DNA of 64,000 bases from the NCBI GenBank assembly GCA_016987375.1, contig PJRA01000549.1, positions 1,396,973 through 1,460,972 of the forward strand, read 5' to 3'. The notes below the pieces were generated by a model. The model worked only from the letters and a program-made list of their open reading frames with translations, ran no database searches and was not told where the DNA came from. The stretch is from Brachionus koreanus (Eukaryota; Rotifera; Eurotatoria; Ploima; Brachionidae). A program made the position numbers and the translations under genes. Shown in pieces: positions 29,901-42,695 of the stretch. How positions within the stretch are numbered: position 1 is the first letter of the stretch; each line of letters starts with the position of its first letter.

Positions 29901-31036
29901 AAGCTTTTCAAAAGTTGACTGATGATGAAATAGAATCAATAATTTCAGATGAAAAATGCTCCGTAAATTTGGTAAAAAAAAACCTTTTAAAAGAAAACAT
30001 ATGTCCAAAGCAATTATACAAAAACAATGAGGATTTTCAGACTTCACTCGAATTTATTGTTGAAAATTTGGGCACTAATCAGATAGCAACTTACAGACCA
30101 TGGTTTAAGACGGTTATTGTAAATAATAGTAAATCACTTTTTTTCGATAATCAACAGGTACTTTTACCAAAATCAATTTTGACAGCAAATGGCGTAATTT
30201 ATGCGATCAATAGTTTAAATAGCAAACATATTAGTTTATTAAATAACATAATTGAAAGTTTTATGAATAAAATATCACCAAGTTTCGTTAGGGCTCTGAA
30301 AAAAGACTGGAGAGAAACAATTAGAGAAAATTCAAACAACTGTACACTATTGCTTCCTGGACTAAAATTTTATAAAAACTTTACGATTAAAAATTCTATA
30401 ATAATTCAAGACTATATTTTTATACCGAAATTTAACATTTACGAATTAGAAAATGGTCAAGTAATAACCAGTTTAAATAGAAAAAAATACCTAGTAAATT
30501 CAATACAAACATCAAAAAAGACTTTTGATTTATTTACTTATTTGCCTAAAAAATATTTTTTTACAAAATATATCAATTGCCAAGAGATTGAAGAGTCTCA
30601 AATTTCAGGATGCAATTCCGAATTGTCTTTTTTCAACAGTCATTTGAATTTTATTCCTGATTTGAATCATGAATCGTTGCAATCTTACTTACAGAGTGAT
30701 AATGAATTTGTTCATTTTAATCAAGAGATAAGTCGATGTGGCCAAAACTGTGAATTGTTTTTGTTTGATTTGGAAAAAAAATCAAAACAAAACTCAACCG
30801 GATTTACTTTATTTTTACCAATCAACAATTTTACATCTAGTAACCTAATTTTTGAAATGAAAAAAAGAATTTTTCTTAACACTCTTTGTGAATCAATGTT
30901 AATTAATGAGAATTTTCAAGTAAAAAATATGTTTAATCGACAATTAAAGTCAAACATTTTAGCTAAATGGATACACAAAGGCCAAGCTTATTTATCCAGA
31001 AGTGGAATATTAGTTCATAAAGTTTTTTGGCTGTAA
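26955..31036 (+). CDS. Secreted EMI-FAS1 matrix protein (TGFBI/periostin/midline fasciclin type)
   Basis: Extracellular matrix/adhesion protein. Four exons (26955-27388, 27442-27644, 29158-29552, 29618-31036) give 816 residues. An N-terminal hydrophobic stretch (VNSVIFFFVFSFVRTA) is a signal peptide; the in-frame ATG at 27006 would give a more typical one, but the ATG at 26955 lies 9 bases after a TTTAG acceptor-like site. The EMI domain is built across the first introns: GNVCNSKVVYLHHIG through STFCCPGYE. Then come about four divergent fasciclin (FAS1) domains; segments such as TLFIPSDQAFQKLTDDEI and GVIYAINSLNS match FAS1 H1/H2 regions. An acidic insert precedes EMI. The second intron is 1.5 kb, the others ~50-65 bp. 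Periostin and TGFBI share the EMI plus four FAS1 layout. Confidence 0.88.
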
Positions 31037-33213
31037 TTTTTGCTTATTTGAATAAATTCTTAATACAAGCATCAAAAAATATTTTTTTGTTTAAAATTTT
31101 TCTCATCCTTTTTTAGAATTATCAGAGTCATTTCTAATTATAGCTGGATAATATCTTGTATAAATTTTTTAAAGAGTATTTGGGGACTTATATAAAAAAC
31201 TTACAATTTACAATTTGATTTAATATTAAATAATTTAAGAGTTTATAATAATAATTTTTATTGTTATTCAGATTCTATATGTTGAAATAATGTGTTTCTT
31301 TGAATTATATATGAGAAAAAGAAACATATATATGTTTTTATTTTATTAATTGATACATCATTTTTGGCCTTTTTGTTACTTTTTCACTAATTTTTGTGCA
31401 ATAAATTTAATTATTTTTGATACTTTTTTTCAATTAATTATAAAATTGAAAAATAAAACGTAAACTAATTAATTTTTGCTCTATTTGAAATATTTAATAC
31501 TCATATTTTTCTAGAAAATTATTAATGTCATTGAAGTCTTTAACTTCAAATTTGAATTATTCGAATATTGAAAAATAATAACTTTTAGCAAGTTTAATTA
31601 CTGTGAATTTTGAAAATAACACAAAATAGTTGAGAAATAATTAAAATAAGGCAAAATAAATGTCTTAAAAACTGAATTTTAACAGAAGTAAACAGATAAA
31701 AAAGTCTTTTAAAACTAAATAATTTTTTGTTTGAATTTATCCAAAAAAGAATTTGGTCTATAAATTTTTAAGAATATTTTTTACTCTGAAACGATTTCAT
31801 TTTATAAATATTCTAGATTCACTTAAAGATTAAACTTTGTTAGCTTATATTTCTTTGATTTCTTTTCTTATTAAAAATTCTTTTAGACCTGTGTAAGAAA
31901 AAAAACAAGCTAATACAAAAAGGCTCATTAAGACAAGACTTGATTTTCCGCTGGAATGATGTTTTCTAAATTTTTTAAGGTAATAAATTTTAGAGTTAAT
32001 GTTTTAAGAAGGATCTCAAATTGCAATTCAAATAGTAGTCCGGTTTAGCTAACTTTATTGAGCTATATTTCTCTATCGTTGCTAATTATCTTAAATAAAT
32101 CTAAATTGTTTTAGTCATAATCTTTGTTTTTTATTAATTTATTTTATTTTAGATCACTAATTTCTAAAGAAATTTTTACACAGTTGAATTATTCAATTTA
32201 GAAAAATTTGATTATTTTGAAAAAAAGCAATTTTTAAAAATTATTAATCAGACGTTTGTTAAATTTAAGTCTTCATCATTTTTTGTCAAATAAATAATGA
32301 CTTACATATGGATGTATTAGATTTTAAAGCAATTAAAAAATTAGCTTATTTAAATGAGATAGTTGTTTACCCATATTTCCTACCTTAAAAAAGCCCATGG
32401 TCCCTAACCCAGTATCTATGAGGGTGAGAATTTAAATTAACTAAATAAATAGATATCTAAAGAATTTTCCTTTTTTTTTATTATCCAAATAAAACAATTC
32501 TTAATATCTCTATGGTTACATTTTCATTTATCCTAAATAATTTTACTTCTCTTTTTTATGGTGTATATAAAACAATATTAATTTTTTTAATTAGTGAAAA
32601 AATTTAGAAAAAAATGTAAAAAAAAATATTTGAAGAATGTTTAGCCAAGAATGTACACGGTTCCAGTTGTGATAGAATCAGTCGTGGGTGGATAAATAAA
32701 TGAGAAGATGTAACGAATAGAACTACTAAAATTTGTTCACATTTTAGATGTGCAAATAATGCTGAAGTAGGAAGGCATGTTTTTATAAAAGGTCAAAATC
32801 AAAGGTTTCATTTCACCGATTTGTAGAAAATGTAATGCTCCAGATTCCAATTTCTGGTCAATGAAAAAAAACACTGCCTTTATTAAGATGAAATCAAATG
32901 AATGTTTTAGACAATAATTTTAAAAAAAATATATCAATAATCTTTTTTGATTTTTTTTTGAAAAATATTTTTTAAACTAGGAAAAATTATATTTTTTTAA
33001 GTTAAATTTAATTTAAAAATTTTATTCATTTAAATTATTCAAATAATGTTATTTTTAAATTTCTTTATTAAAAAAAAAAACAAAATAATTAAAAATGATT
33101 AACTATTTCTTTATTAAAGTTTTTTTTACATTTGACAAATTATTAACCTTAGATGGTTTTTTGAATAAAAACATAATCTCAGCTTTGTAATTCAGAAATT
33201 CCTTTCTAAAAAA
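31037..33213. other. Intergenic region with one broken small gene
   Basis: A+T-rich sequence. The only recognisable content is the pseudogene at 32641-32912 (listed separately). An AATAAA at about 31050 is a likely polyadenylation signal of the EMI/FAS1 gene. Confidence 0.55.
32641..32912 (+). pseudogene. Broken small Cys/His protein gene (HNH/zinc-binding-like)
   Basis: Reading plus-strand frames gives SSCDRISRGWINK, a TGA, then KICSHFRCANNAEVGRHVFI and, after a stop and one frameshift, ICRKCNAPDSNFWSMKKNTAF ending in TAA. The pattern (C-x-H-x3-C, GxHV, CxxCN, W, then a K-T-x-F block) resembles a small family of eukaryotic Cys/His proteins with GAHV and I-C-x2-CN motifs. The TGA, the TAG and the frame change mark it as inactive, unless an unseen short intron spans them. 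The family has no function I can name. Confidence 0.5.
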
Positions 33214-33681
33214 TTAATTTAAGACAAATGGCTCTGTATTTTTCCACGGCATTGAAATAACGCTTAAAACAGTGTCAAATTTTTCGTCTGAAAGTTTGCA
33301 ATTTTCTATCTCATTCAAATTTTCTAAAGACAGAAGTTCTTGTTGGAACTCTTTTATTAAATCACTCTTTAAACAATTTGTTTTCTGTAAAGTTACATCT
33401 AATCTATAGACAATTCCATTTACTACTTGAGTTGTACCACTTTTAATACAGACTAATTTGTAGTAATTTTTAGTTGAGTTATTACGAATATTGTGTAAAT
33501 GAGTTGCATTTAAAGCTACTAGAATCACGCTATTCGAATTGAGACTTTCAATTGATAAAGTTTTTTGGTTGCCAACCATAATGCCTTCAGACTTTTCAGG
33601 CGATCCACTCTGAACGCATTCTGAATAAACACCATATATTGTCACCAATAAAACAAATAAACCAGCTTGGAATTTCATCAT
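33214..33681 (-). CDS. Secreted cystatin-family cysteine protease inhibitor
   Basis: A 155-residue protein with an N-terminal signal peptide (FQAGLFVLLVTIYGVYS, cut near residue 20). The cystatin hallmarks are present: the QVVNG first hairpin loop (residues 85-89, consensus QxVxG), followed by IVYRLDVTLQKTNC, and the PW pair at 145-146 of the second hairpin. Cys103 and Cys128 fit the type-2 C-terminal disulfide; Cys78 lies where the other pair would start. It is predicted to inhibit papain-like cathepsins extracellularly or in lysosomes. Single exon. ATG is 8 bases after an ATTTTAG acceptor-like site. The plus-strand frame 33639-33884 is an AT-rich shadow. Confidence 0.85.
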   Translation of the reverse strand: MMKFQAGLFVLLVTIYGVYSECVQSGSPEKSEGIMVGNQKTLSIESLNSNSVILVALNATHLHNIRNNSTKNYYKLVCIKSGTTQVVNGIVYRLDVTLQKTNCLKSDLIKEFQQELLSLENLNEIENCKLSDEKFDTVLSVISMPWKNTEPFVLN

Positions 33682-34271
33682 TCAATAATCTAAAATTTCT
33701 TTTAAAAAATTATAATTACTATTTCGAGAATTGTATGCAAATATTATTATTGCGTATCATATTTATTTATTTTTATATATGTATATGCATGGTTAATCAT
33801 AATTTTTACTTTAATTATGAATATTCAACTATATTCATTTATTATTTGTTACAGAAAAATATTAACTATATTTTTATATTTTGATGAACTAAAATTGAAT
33901 AAAATTCAATTTAATTATTGGTTAATTTTTTATATAGTCATAATTTTTGGCTTAAATTTTAAAAAATATGACTTATGATTTAATCATCCAATTTTGAAAA
34001 TTTAACGATAATTTTATTTTATTTTATAGCCAAATTATCACAAGTGTAGTATAAAATTCAATTAGAGATCAATAAAAACTAAAATAATCCACCTAAAATA
34101 ATTTAAAAGCAAAAATTGCATGACCTAGTATCGTTCAACCATTATTATTTATTTTCATTTCTTCAGCATTTGATTTAAACCAAATAAACAAAATAAATTC
34201 CTATTATTTCAATAAATTAAACTATTTTATTTTTTTAACTTTATTTATAAACTTTACAAAAAATAAACCAT
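33682..34271. other. Short AT-rich intergenic region
   Basis: Nothing recognised. It separates the cystatin gene (upstream side) from the 3' end of the ParB-like gene. Confidence 0.6.
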
Positions 34272-35825
34272 TTAAATAAGACTCTCTAATTCAATTTGTT
34301 CGTCGGACTGGTTTATAATTCTACCATTTGAATTTTGTCTTCTTGAATAATTTTTTGAACTTCTATCACCGTCGATCTTTTTTTTCAACGAGTTTGAGCA
34401 GAAATTCTCATATTTCTTCCATTCTAAAATAAAAAAAAACTTAAAATTTAAATTGACAATCAATGCTCATGCTAGTTATGGAAATTTTTATTGATACTTT
34501 CAATCATTATTTTTGATAATCTTATTATTTTAAAACAATTATTTTTTTTTGCAATAAAATAATATTGATTTTATTATTTGTGTTAAATTAAATTATAATG
34601 ATTGATTTTAAATTATCAAAAAATCTACCAAATTGAATTATTTAATTTTTATAAAACCCTAAAAACTAAAATATTTAAAACTGCAAGGTCTAAACGAGTT
34701 CGACGAACCCAAGAGTTTTTTTCTCAATTATTTATTAAATAAATAAATTGATTAAATTAAAAGGTTATGAATTTTGTGTCTTATATTTACTTATTACCAA
34801 AAAAAGAACTTTGATTAAGATACACTTTGTAAATTTACCTAAGATTGTTAGTGGTTTATTTTAAAGTGGATTTTTTAGCAACTAAATAAAACTAATAATA
34901 AGATTTATATTAATGAATTAGCGAGAAAAATGAGGGTATTTTATAAATATTGCATACCATAATCGTCTTTTGGATCATTTTCTTTTCTCTCATCAAAATC
35001 AGCCTCCTCTTGAATCGAATTTTTTGATTCATCATCATCTGAATCAACACAATTCTCACATGTTCCAAACTCATATGTTTCATCAACCACCATTTGTTTG
35101 CTAATCATTTCAATGCTAGCCGGTGTCAAAATATCAGCTGATAAAATCTCAACTAAACCATTAGAAGAACTCAGTGCACTGGAAGACGAATTGGCAACCC
35201 CTGCTTCATCAGGGGCATAGTCGAACTCTTCTTCGCTAACTGTATCATTACTGTTCGATATTGAATTGTTCAAGTAAATCGGCTGCAAAAGATGTTTTCT
35301 CAATGCCATAGGTATAGCCTCTAGACTGATAATATCCGCTTGGACATGAGTTATTAATCCAGAGATCTGGAGTTGTTTATAAATTTGTAAATGAGAATTA
35401 TTTATGGCATAATATTTTCCATCATAGAGTACTATTTGTAATTTTGGTGGCAAATTATCAGATTCAAGAATTTCTGTGGCTATTTCATTGAGCGAATCGT
35501 CATCAATTCGATAAATAGTGTCATCAAGTGTTGAGTTTGAATATCGAATACAATGAGGAGCTATGTATATTTGGCGGGTATTTGACTCAGTAAATTTTGG
35601 AATAGGTTGTGCTTTTGTTAAAGTTTTTTTGGTTTGATGACTAGATTCAGAGTTTTGGTAATTTATATTCAAATCGAAATTGGAGTCAGTGTTTGATTGA
35701 AAATAAGGAGATGAAGTTGGTATGGCGTAAATGGGAGCTCGGTTATGTGCTGGAGAGTCACTTAGATGTAAACGATTGTTTGACTCGTCGGAGCCAAATA
35801 TTTTGTTCAATACTTGTCTGAACAT
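34272..35825 (-). CDS. Uncharacterised protein with ParB/sulfiredoxin-fold-like domain
   Basis: Two exons, 34958-35825 and 34272-34423 (534 bp intron), give 339 residues. Residues ~85-170 contain RQIYIAPHCIRYSNSTLDDT, then PPKLQIVLYDGKYYAINNSH and LQIYKQL. This is the arrangement seen in animal proteins with a ParB/sulfiredoxin-like fold (beta strand, D-T-I helix, then Y-DGK-YY-NN-L core). The flanks are acidic/Ser-rich and probably disordered (EEEFDYAPDEAG; DSDDDESKN). No signal peptide or membrane segment, so it is likely cytosolic or nuclear. ATG follows an AATTTAG acceptor-like site by 17 bases. I cannot name a function; homology is by pattern only. Confidence 0.7.
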
Positions 35826-38800
35826 TATAGCATTTTATGAATCTAAATTAATTATTAAATGCCTTAGTAATTTATTTTATTTCCTATTTTTATGAAAGAA
35901 AATTCTATTTAATGCTTAATTAATTTCTATTTAAAATAAAGGGTATGTTAGAAAAAAATTTAAGAGCCAATTTTTCAGTTTTTAATTTTGATACGAGTAT
36001 CTCAAAAATTGGTATAATTTGATTTAGTTCTCAAGTTAATGTTTTTGATGAGCTTTGTCGACAATAATGAATAAAATTTACACAATGTAATCAGACGCTG
36101 TTAAGATTAAATAATCATGGTTTTAATCAAAATAGTGCTTTGAAGAGCTTGATTAAAAAAAAGAGATAAAATTTCAATTCTCTAAACAAACAAATCTTAA
36201 TTAAGGGTTATAAATAAGACTTAATTAAAATATAAAAAAAATTTAACTATTAATGTTTTTTTATCAGTACAACTAGAAATAATTTTAGAGAAGCATTTAG
36301 TTAAAATATATTTTGGTTTTTGAACTAAATGCAAGTTTAAATAAACGACAACATCTATCCTTTTTTCTTTGATAGGACATTTCATTTGTCGACAAGCAAG
36401 ATTAACAATTTGAAATTTACAATTAGAATAAACACGAGCTTCTATATTTTATTTATTACAGTTATGCTTTGAATTGATTATTTTAAAATTGAAAAGATTA
36501 AAAAAAAATATCTTTTTGATTTTTGTTGTGATACCTTAAAACTATAATTAGATAATAATTTAAAAGGCTTTTTAAAAAATAATTATTTAGTTCTTAAAAT
36601 ACAACTTTGGCCTCATTCTGTTAATTCAAATGCGAAATTAAATAAAATTTTGCCATTTTTTTCTAAACTATTTAGAAATCTTCTTAAAAATTGCAAAAAA
36701 GGAACCAAGATTTTTGCCAGCAAATTTCTATTTTATTTATTAGATACAAAGTGATAGATTGATTTGAACACTTTTTTCTTAGAACTAAAAAAAATTGTTT
36801 GACAGCATTATTAAATTTTATTTAAATTAAAGAAATTATTTCGAGTGAAATGAGAATTAATTTTTCTTGAGGAAAAAAAAATTAGCCCAATTTGAAATTT
36901 AATGTCAAAAAAGCGTTATGAATAAATTAGACACTCAAAGCTAAAAATCATAGTTTTTGAATATTCATCAAAATGCTAAGCAAAATTATCAATAATGTCA
37001 CTAGTACCGATTTAAATTAACTTTTCGACTCTCAAAAATGAAAACAAATTTTAAAAATAAACTATGACTAATAGAAACAAATTGCTCAATTTATCTTCTA
37101 GCATTTCTTGTAAATATCCAATATTTGATATTTTAGAATGAGAGAAACTATTGTATAAACAATTCCAAAGATAATATTTGCAATAATTAGCAAGCAAACT
37201 TTTGCCTAATTCAATAAGAACTAATTGCGCCTATTTTGCAATTCAAATATAATTAATTTCTAAATAGATTTTGGCTTGTTTCTTCCTAGTTTATTCTTCA
37301 TGGAATAATTGAAATAAGAATCACTCGATCGGTTATGCTAGGCCTTACATCACACCACTAGCGATTTCATTCTATCTAAGTGGCCTCTTTTTTAAACCAC
37401 TCGAATCTATAAACATTTGAAAGGTTCATTGATAAAACTAATAAATAAATTTTAATCAAACGAATTGGTATCAGACTAGGAATATATTAATCAAACATTG
37501 ATCAAATTTTTTCAACTCAATTCGATACGCTAGGCATTCCAGTTATATTGCCTTATAAGATTACTCCATTAATTCAATTTGTTTGCAAATCTTAAGTGAT
37601 GATAGTGGCTTTTATTTGTGATTGATTTATTAGCTAAACAAGATAAATTTGTTTTAAATGTACCATTTTGGCAAGTTTTATTTTTAGTATTACGTGACTT
37701 TCAAATGAATTATCTTCTTTTATATTGGCGTGCTTAAACATACCTATAGCCATGTTTCATGATTTTAACAATTATTTAAAACCATTATGCTGATATTAAT
37801 TATTTATGATATTTTTTTCTATTTTTAATTCTTCGACTAATTCTAGTTTTATTGTTTGTATTAAACTATAAATTAAAATTCATTTGACATCACACAATTG
37901 ATTTTACCAAATAATAAAATAATAATTTTTGTTTATTTTTTAATCTAAAATGTTGAAATTAAAAACTAAAATAAAATGAAATAATATTTCACTTTTCACT
38001 TATCTGAAATATCGAATTTCATAAATCAATTAGTTCGATGTTTACTTTTTGCTTCGATTTTATCTTGATTATTACTCTATGTGCTAATCTATAAACAAAA
38101 AGATAGATAACTTATTATATAATTGTTTTTTTTTGTTCGAATTTTTCAAAAATTAACTCATGACAAATAGATTTTTCTCAATCTAAATAATTTCTAATTA
38201 TTTAAAAATAAATAAAAATTAAATTAAAAAATCTTTTTTATTTATTATTAATTTTTTTTCTGATTTGAAAAAATTTCTTAAACTTAGGAATCAAAGTGTA
38301 TCTTATTTTGAATTTTTTTAAAAAATGATCAAAAATAGTATAATTACATAATACCATTTAAACCTAAACGAACTTTTTATCAGCTAGTGAGAATTAATAC
38401 ATATGATAAAGATTATTTCATTCACTGTTTTAAATTTTTTTTCTTAAATCAAAATTTTATTTTGGATTGATCCATTGCTAAAAACTTAAATCAATTGAGA
38501 TCTGACCGACACAATCCCCAAGGACTAACTTATTGCTTGTTTAACCTCATTTAGAAGCTGATTCAACTTATCTATAGAAAAGAAGCACACTGAGAAAAAC
38601 AAAAAAAAGCAAATAATAAAATTAATATTTGTTTTGTAATTTTCAATTTTAATTCTTCAAGCCATTTAGCCGTAATTAATACTCTCTAAAGAGTTTCCTT
38701 GAAATAATTTCATGATTTATTTATGCTTTTGGCTCTTCTAATCATTAGCAAAAGTCTGTACAGTTTATTTACGTCGATCACTTCTATTGAGAATATCTTC

Positions 38801-41800
38801 CTTGTTTTAGATAAACAATGTCTTCGAGAGCTGAAGAAAAATTGCCTTAATAGCAGTTTTTTGCGATGATTTATGCAAACAAGTTTTATTAATTTTGAAA
38901 TTTATTTTTTCCTGTTATTATTTATGCTTTTCCTATCTGATTCGATTTGAACACTTCAAGATCCTCTAGAATGACAGTCAAGCTTAAATAAAATACCGAA
39001 TATAAAATCAATATATCTGAATCGGCTGAATCATGATCAAAACTAATTTTTTTGCTTAAATTAATACTCTATGAAGCTTGCGTCATTGTGATTTGGCACT
39101 CAAATCTGTTCCCTGAATGCTAACATTAAAATAAAAATAATTACTGTTTTTTATTAGAAAAAATTCTTAATATAAGAGCAATTTTTTTTCTAATTTAAGA
39201 TCTAGCTATATCATTAAAGACTATTTAGAAATACTTGATTTAATGAAATTAAGAAAATTAAATTAAATTATTTCATTTTTTAGAGAATAAATTTAAACAA
39301 TTTTTACATTTAGACCAAAATATCTCTGGAAAAATAATCTATGTCTAACTGATATTTGCTAGAATTCGGTAAATAAGATCAGCTTAGATTTAACCAGATA
39401 AAAATCGATCAATTAAAGGTTATAAAAATAAAGTGCTTAAAAAATAGATCATTTGATCTGACTAGTCTGGACTTTGCGTCATAAAATTAAATATTTTGCT
39501 TTCAAATAGTTTGAGATAAGAAAATAAATTGATGACCAAGTTTTTAAAATTTGAATTTCAAAAAAAACAGATAAAATTGGTTTAGGCTTATCAAAAATAA
39601 TTAGTGCATTTCAAAATAGTAAATAATATTTTTTGATAAAGTTTAGAGACTTAGATATGGTTTAAATTTTGAATTATGGTCAATCTCAATATATTTGGGT
39701 TTCTACGAAAGCCTTGTTGGAAAAATTATCTTAAATTTCTTTTTCGACATAAATTGGCGAGATAATTTAAATATCTTAAAAAGAAATCGAAAGTTCACAG
39801 AGGATCTAAGATGATAAACTACTTTATATCAAATTTGAATGAGACAGGACGGCATTTGTTGCCCATTTGGCTTTAAAATAGCATGACTTTATAATATAAA
39901 AAAATCTGATTAAATTTATAGAAAAGTCAAATATAAAAAAAATCAATTTTTTTTTCTAATTTTTGACACACAGAATAAAAAGAATATGTTAGTAAAGACT
40001 TTTGAAATTAGGATATTTAAAAAAATACACGAAAAATTATTAAATAATTTATTTTGATTGAAAGGTTTCATATTTTGAATCTAATTTGTGGATCATAAAT
40101 TAAGAAAATTAAAATTCTCGTTTTTTTTTTAAACTAAGTATTGTTTTAAACAAAAGAGAAAAAATTTTATAATTGATTTAATAAGAATAAGAATTTATTT
40201 AGCAATTAAAAAAAAGTTATTTAATTTCTTTTACCCAATTTTTATTTAGTAAAACCTTAAGAAAAATAAATAAATCTGATGATCGGACGAAAAGGAAAAA
40301 TTCAATATAAGATTCCGAAAAAGTTTCATTTTTGAAGATTCGGAAAATGGTGAATTTTCAATCATAATTCATTATTTGGAAAAAAAATTGAAAAAGATTT
40401 TTTTGCTAAAAACAAAAAATTTTAATGAATATTAAAGAATATTTGAATTAAAATAAATATAAGCTTTATTTAAGTCAATAAAGATAAATTGGTATTTTCA
40501 TTAATTTCTAGCCTTGAACAAAAATTATTTTGATTGTTTCATTTTCAAAGTTAATTAAGATTTAAAGGAATTAACTAAAAAAAAAATTAATCGAAAGTGT
40601 CGTCTCATGACAAATCAAAGCCTTTTCAATTTCAGAAAACTTGATAAAGAAATATTTTCTAAAGTTACTTCAAATCATTTAAAAAATAAAAATGAATATT
40701 CTTTTTAATAAAATCTATTAAAATAAACTTAAAGTTATTGACTATGAAAACAATCAATTTATTCAAAAATAATAAATATTTTCAAATTAGAATCAAATAA
40801 AAAATTGCATTTTGAAATAAGGGGTCTATAAGAATAGAATTTATTTTTTAATATTCTTAGTCTCTAAAGACATATTGAAAAATTATTTTATTTGATAGAA
40901 AATATTCAAAAAATTGAAAAAAGGTTTTATCATGATTTTAAATTTTTTTTATTATTTGAATTCGATTATTTAATTTAAAAAAAAAGAATCAAATAATTTA
41001 CATTTAGACATTTGATCACTTTCAAAAATTTTTCATTTTTGTTTCAAAATTTATCATAAATCACATAAAAATGATAATTAACTGCTATTAAAAAAATATT
41101 ATGAAACTGTTTTATATCTAGAAAGCACGAGGGATATTTTAAGAAATACCATCCTAGACCATTTTTTTAAAAAAATTGAAACTTGCTTTTTTGATAGAAA
41201 TTAAAATTTATAAAAAAGCTTTAAAAATTCAAATCTCAATAGTCACCCAGGCTTTCTTTGACCTAAATCCTTTTAAATAAATATTTTGACCGACGCATCA
41301 CGCTGCATCTCTCCAATGTTAAATTTTCACCCTTTAGTTGATTAATAAATTTAAAGCTGTGAGTTTAAATTTAAAAAATTCAATAAAAAATGTGTCTCAA
41401 AAGATTTGGATGAAATAAAATTTAATTATTTTATAAAAATTTTCTGATTGAATTAGAATTTCATGAGTTATGTTTTTAAAGCGTGTTTGAAGAGAAAATA
41501 ATTCAAGAAAAGCTAAATTAAACTTAAAATAATTCTTTGATTTTTTTTTAAAGGCCACATTGTAAATTTAAATTTTTGATTATTTAATGTTGCACATAAA
41601 ACCGAAAAATTGGTAAAATTTTATTTGCTAGAAAAATTTGGTTGTTATTCATTTTAAAATAGAATTTTTGAAAAGATGATATTTTTCTCATACAAATGTG
41701 TTATAACAATTCCACAAAAAATTTTCAGACAACTTTGTAAAAAAAAACTCAATTCAATAACCTTATTCAACTTTTATAATTTCATAATTTATCTTAATAT

Positions 41801-42695
41801 AGACAATTTTTTAAATAAAATTAGATAAATGAAGTGTTAATCAATCTCTTGAGGAAAAGCAATATTTTATAAATTGAATTTATTTTTAGAATTTTTTCAT
41901 TCTTTACGACTTAAAACCATGATAAATATTTAAAAAAAATTAAAATGCATTTTCGTTCAATTTTAACTGAACACATTTATTATAGTTAATTAGATTTTAT
42001 GTCTCTGAAATAAGAATCTTAAATTTTTAAAATTAATTAATTTATCTCCTTTTCTAGTACTTTTTGAAGCAACGTATCCGACCTAACACATAGGTTACTG
42101 TATCGAGTTGATCACCTGCACCGCTATTATAACCCATTCGAAACCAGTCTCTCTTTTTTATAATCAAAGGAGTTTAAACATTCGTCCCGTACTTCAGAAA
42201 TATTTTGAAGTCGTTCTACACTCAGCGGATTTTGAACCCTCGATCTTTTGTTTGTATCACTAACACACAAACTAATGTTGGACGCGGTCTTAGCGAAACG
42301 GTCCAAATCGCAGACGGTTTTTTGTGGTCAGTTGGCCGTTCCCCGAAACGGTCTAATTTGCAGACCACGATAAAATACAGGCAACTAGCATGAGAGTTAT
42401 ATTTATTCAATTGAAAATAATTTTAAACATTATTATATTTTTAACTGAAGTTATTTTTTTAAAATGGTGTTGTTTCTGAGTTAAAAAAATTTCAAAAATA
42501 AATAAAAATAATTTAAATTTTTTTTGATTCTAACTTTTCTTCAAATTTTCAATAATATTTAGCAAATTAAATAATTATTTATAAAATTTTTTTATATTTT
42601 TAACATTAAAAAAATACAGATAAAGATTTTAGAATTAAATTTTCTATTTTTATTAATAAATTAAAATTAGTTTTTTGACAAAATACAAATAATGC
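35826..42695. other. 6.9 kb gene-free region with a GC-richer island at its end
   Basis: Almost entirely A+T-rich sequence without coding potential, tRNA or rRNA. The exception is the 42035-42400 island (tRNA-like and hairpin-rich, listed separately). A short GC-richer patch near 41245-41330 could not be assigned. Confidence 0.6.
42035..42400 (-). mobile_element. GC-richer island with tRNA-like promoter boxes and repeats (possible SINE relic)
   Basis: On the minus strand, TAGTTTGTGTGTTAGTGA resembles a pol III A box/D-arm and, 36 bases on, GGTTCAAAATCC resembles a B box/T-arm (one base longer than consensus). The spacing is shorter than in a real tRNA. On the plus strand a 22 bp near-direct repeat starting CGAAACGGTC occurs at 42294 and 42344 (50 bp apart). 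The second lies in a nested hairpin: GTGGTC...GACCAC enclosing CCGTT...AACGG (42324-42369). The open frames at 42205-42410 on both strands look incidental. Confidence 0.4.

Noticed and set aside
33639..33884. 81-codon plus-strand open frame rich in Tyr/Phe/Ile
   Set aside because: AT-rich sequence antisense to the cystatin start and its upstream region; no family features.
42205..42410. Overlapping 62-codon frames on both strands
   Set aside because: They lie in the GC-richer repeat/hairpin island; no family features, and openness follows from the higher G+C.
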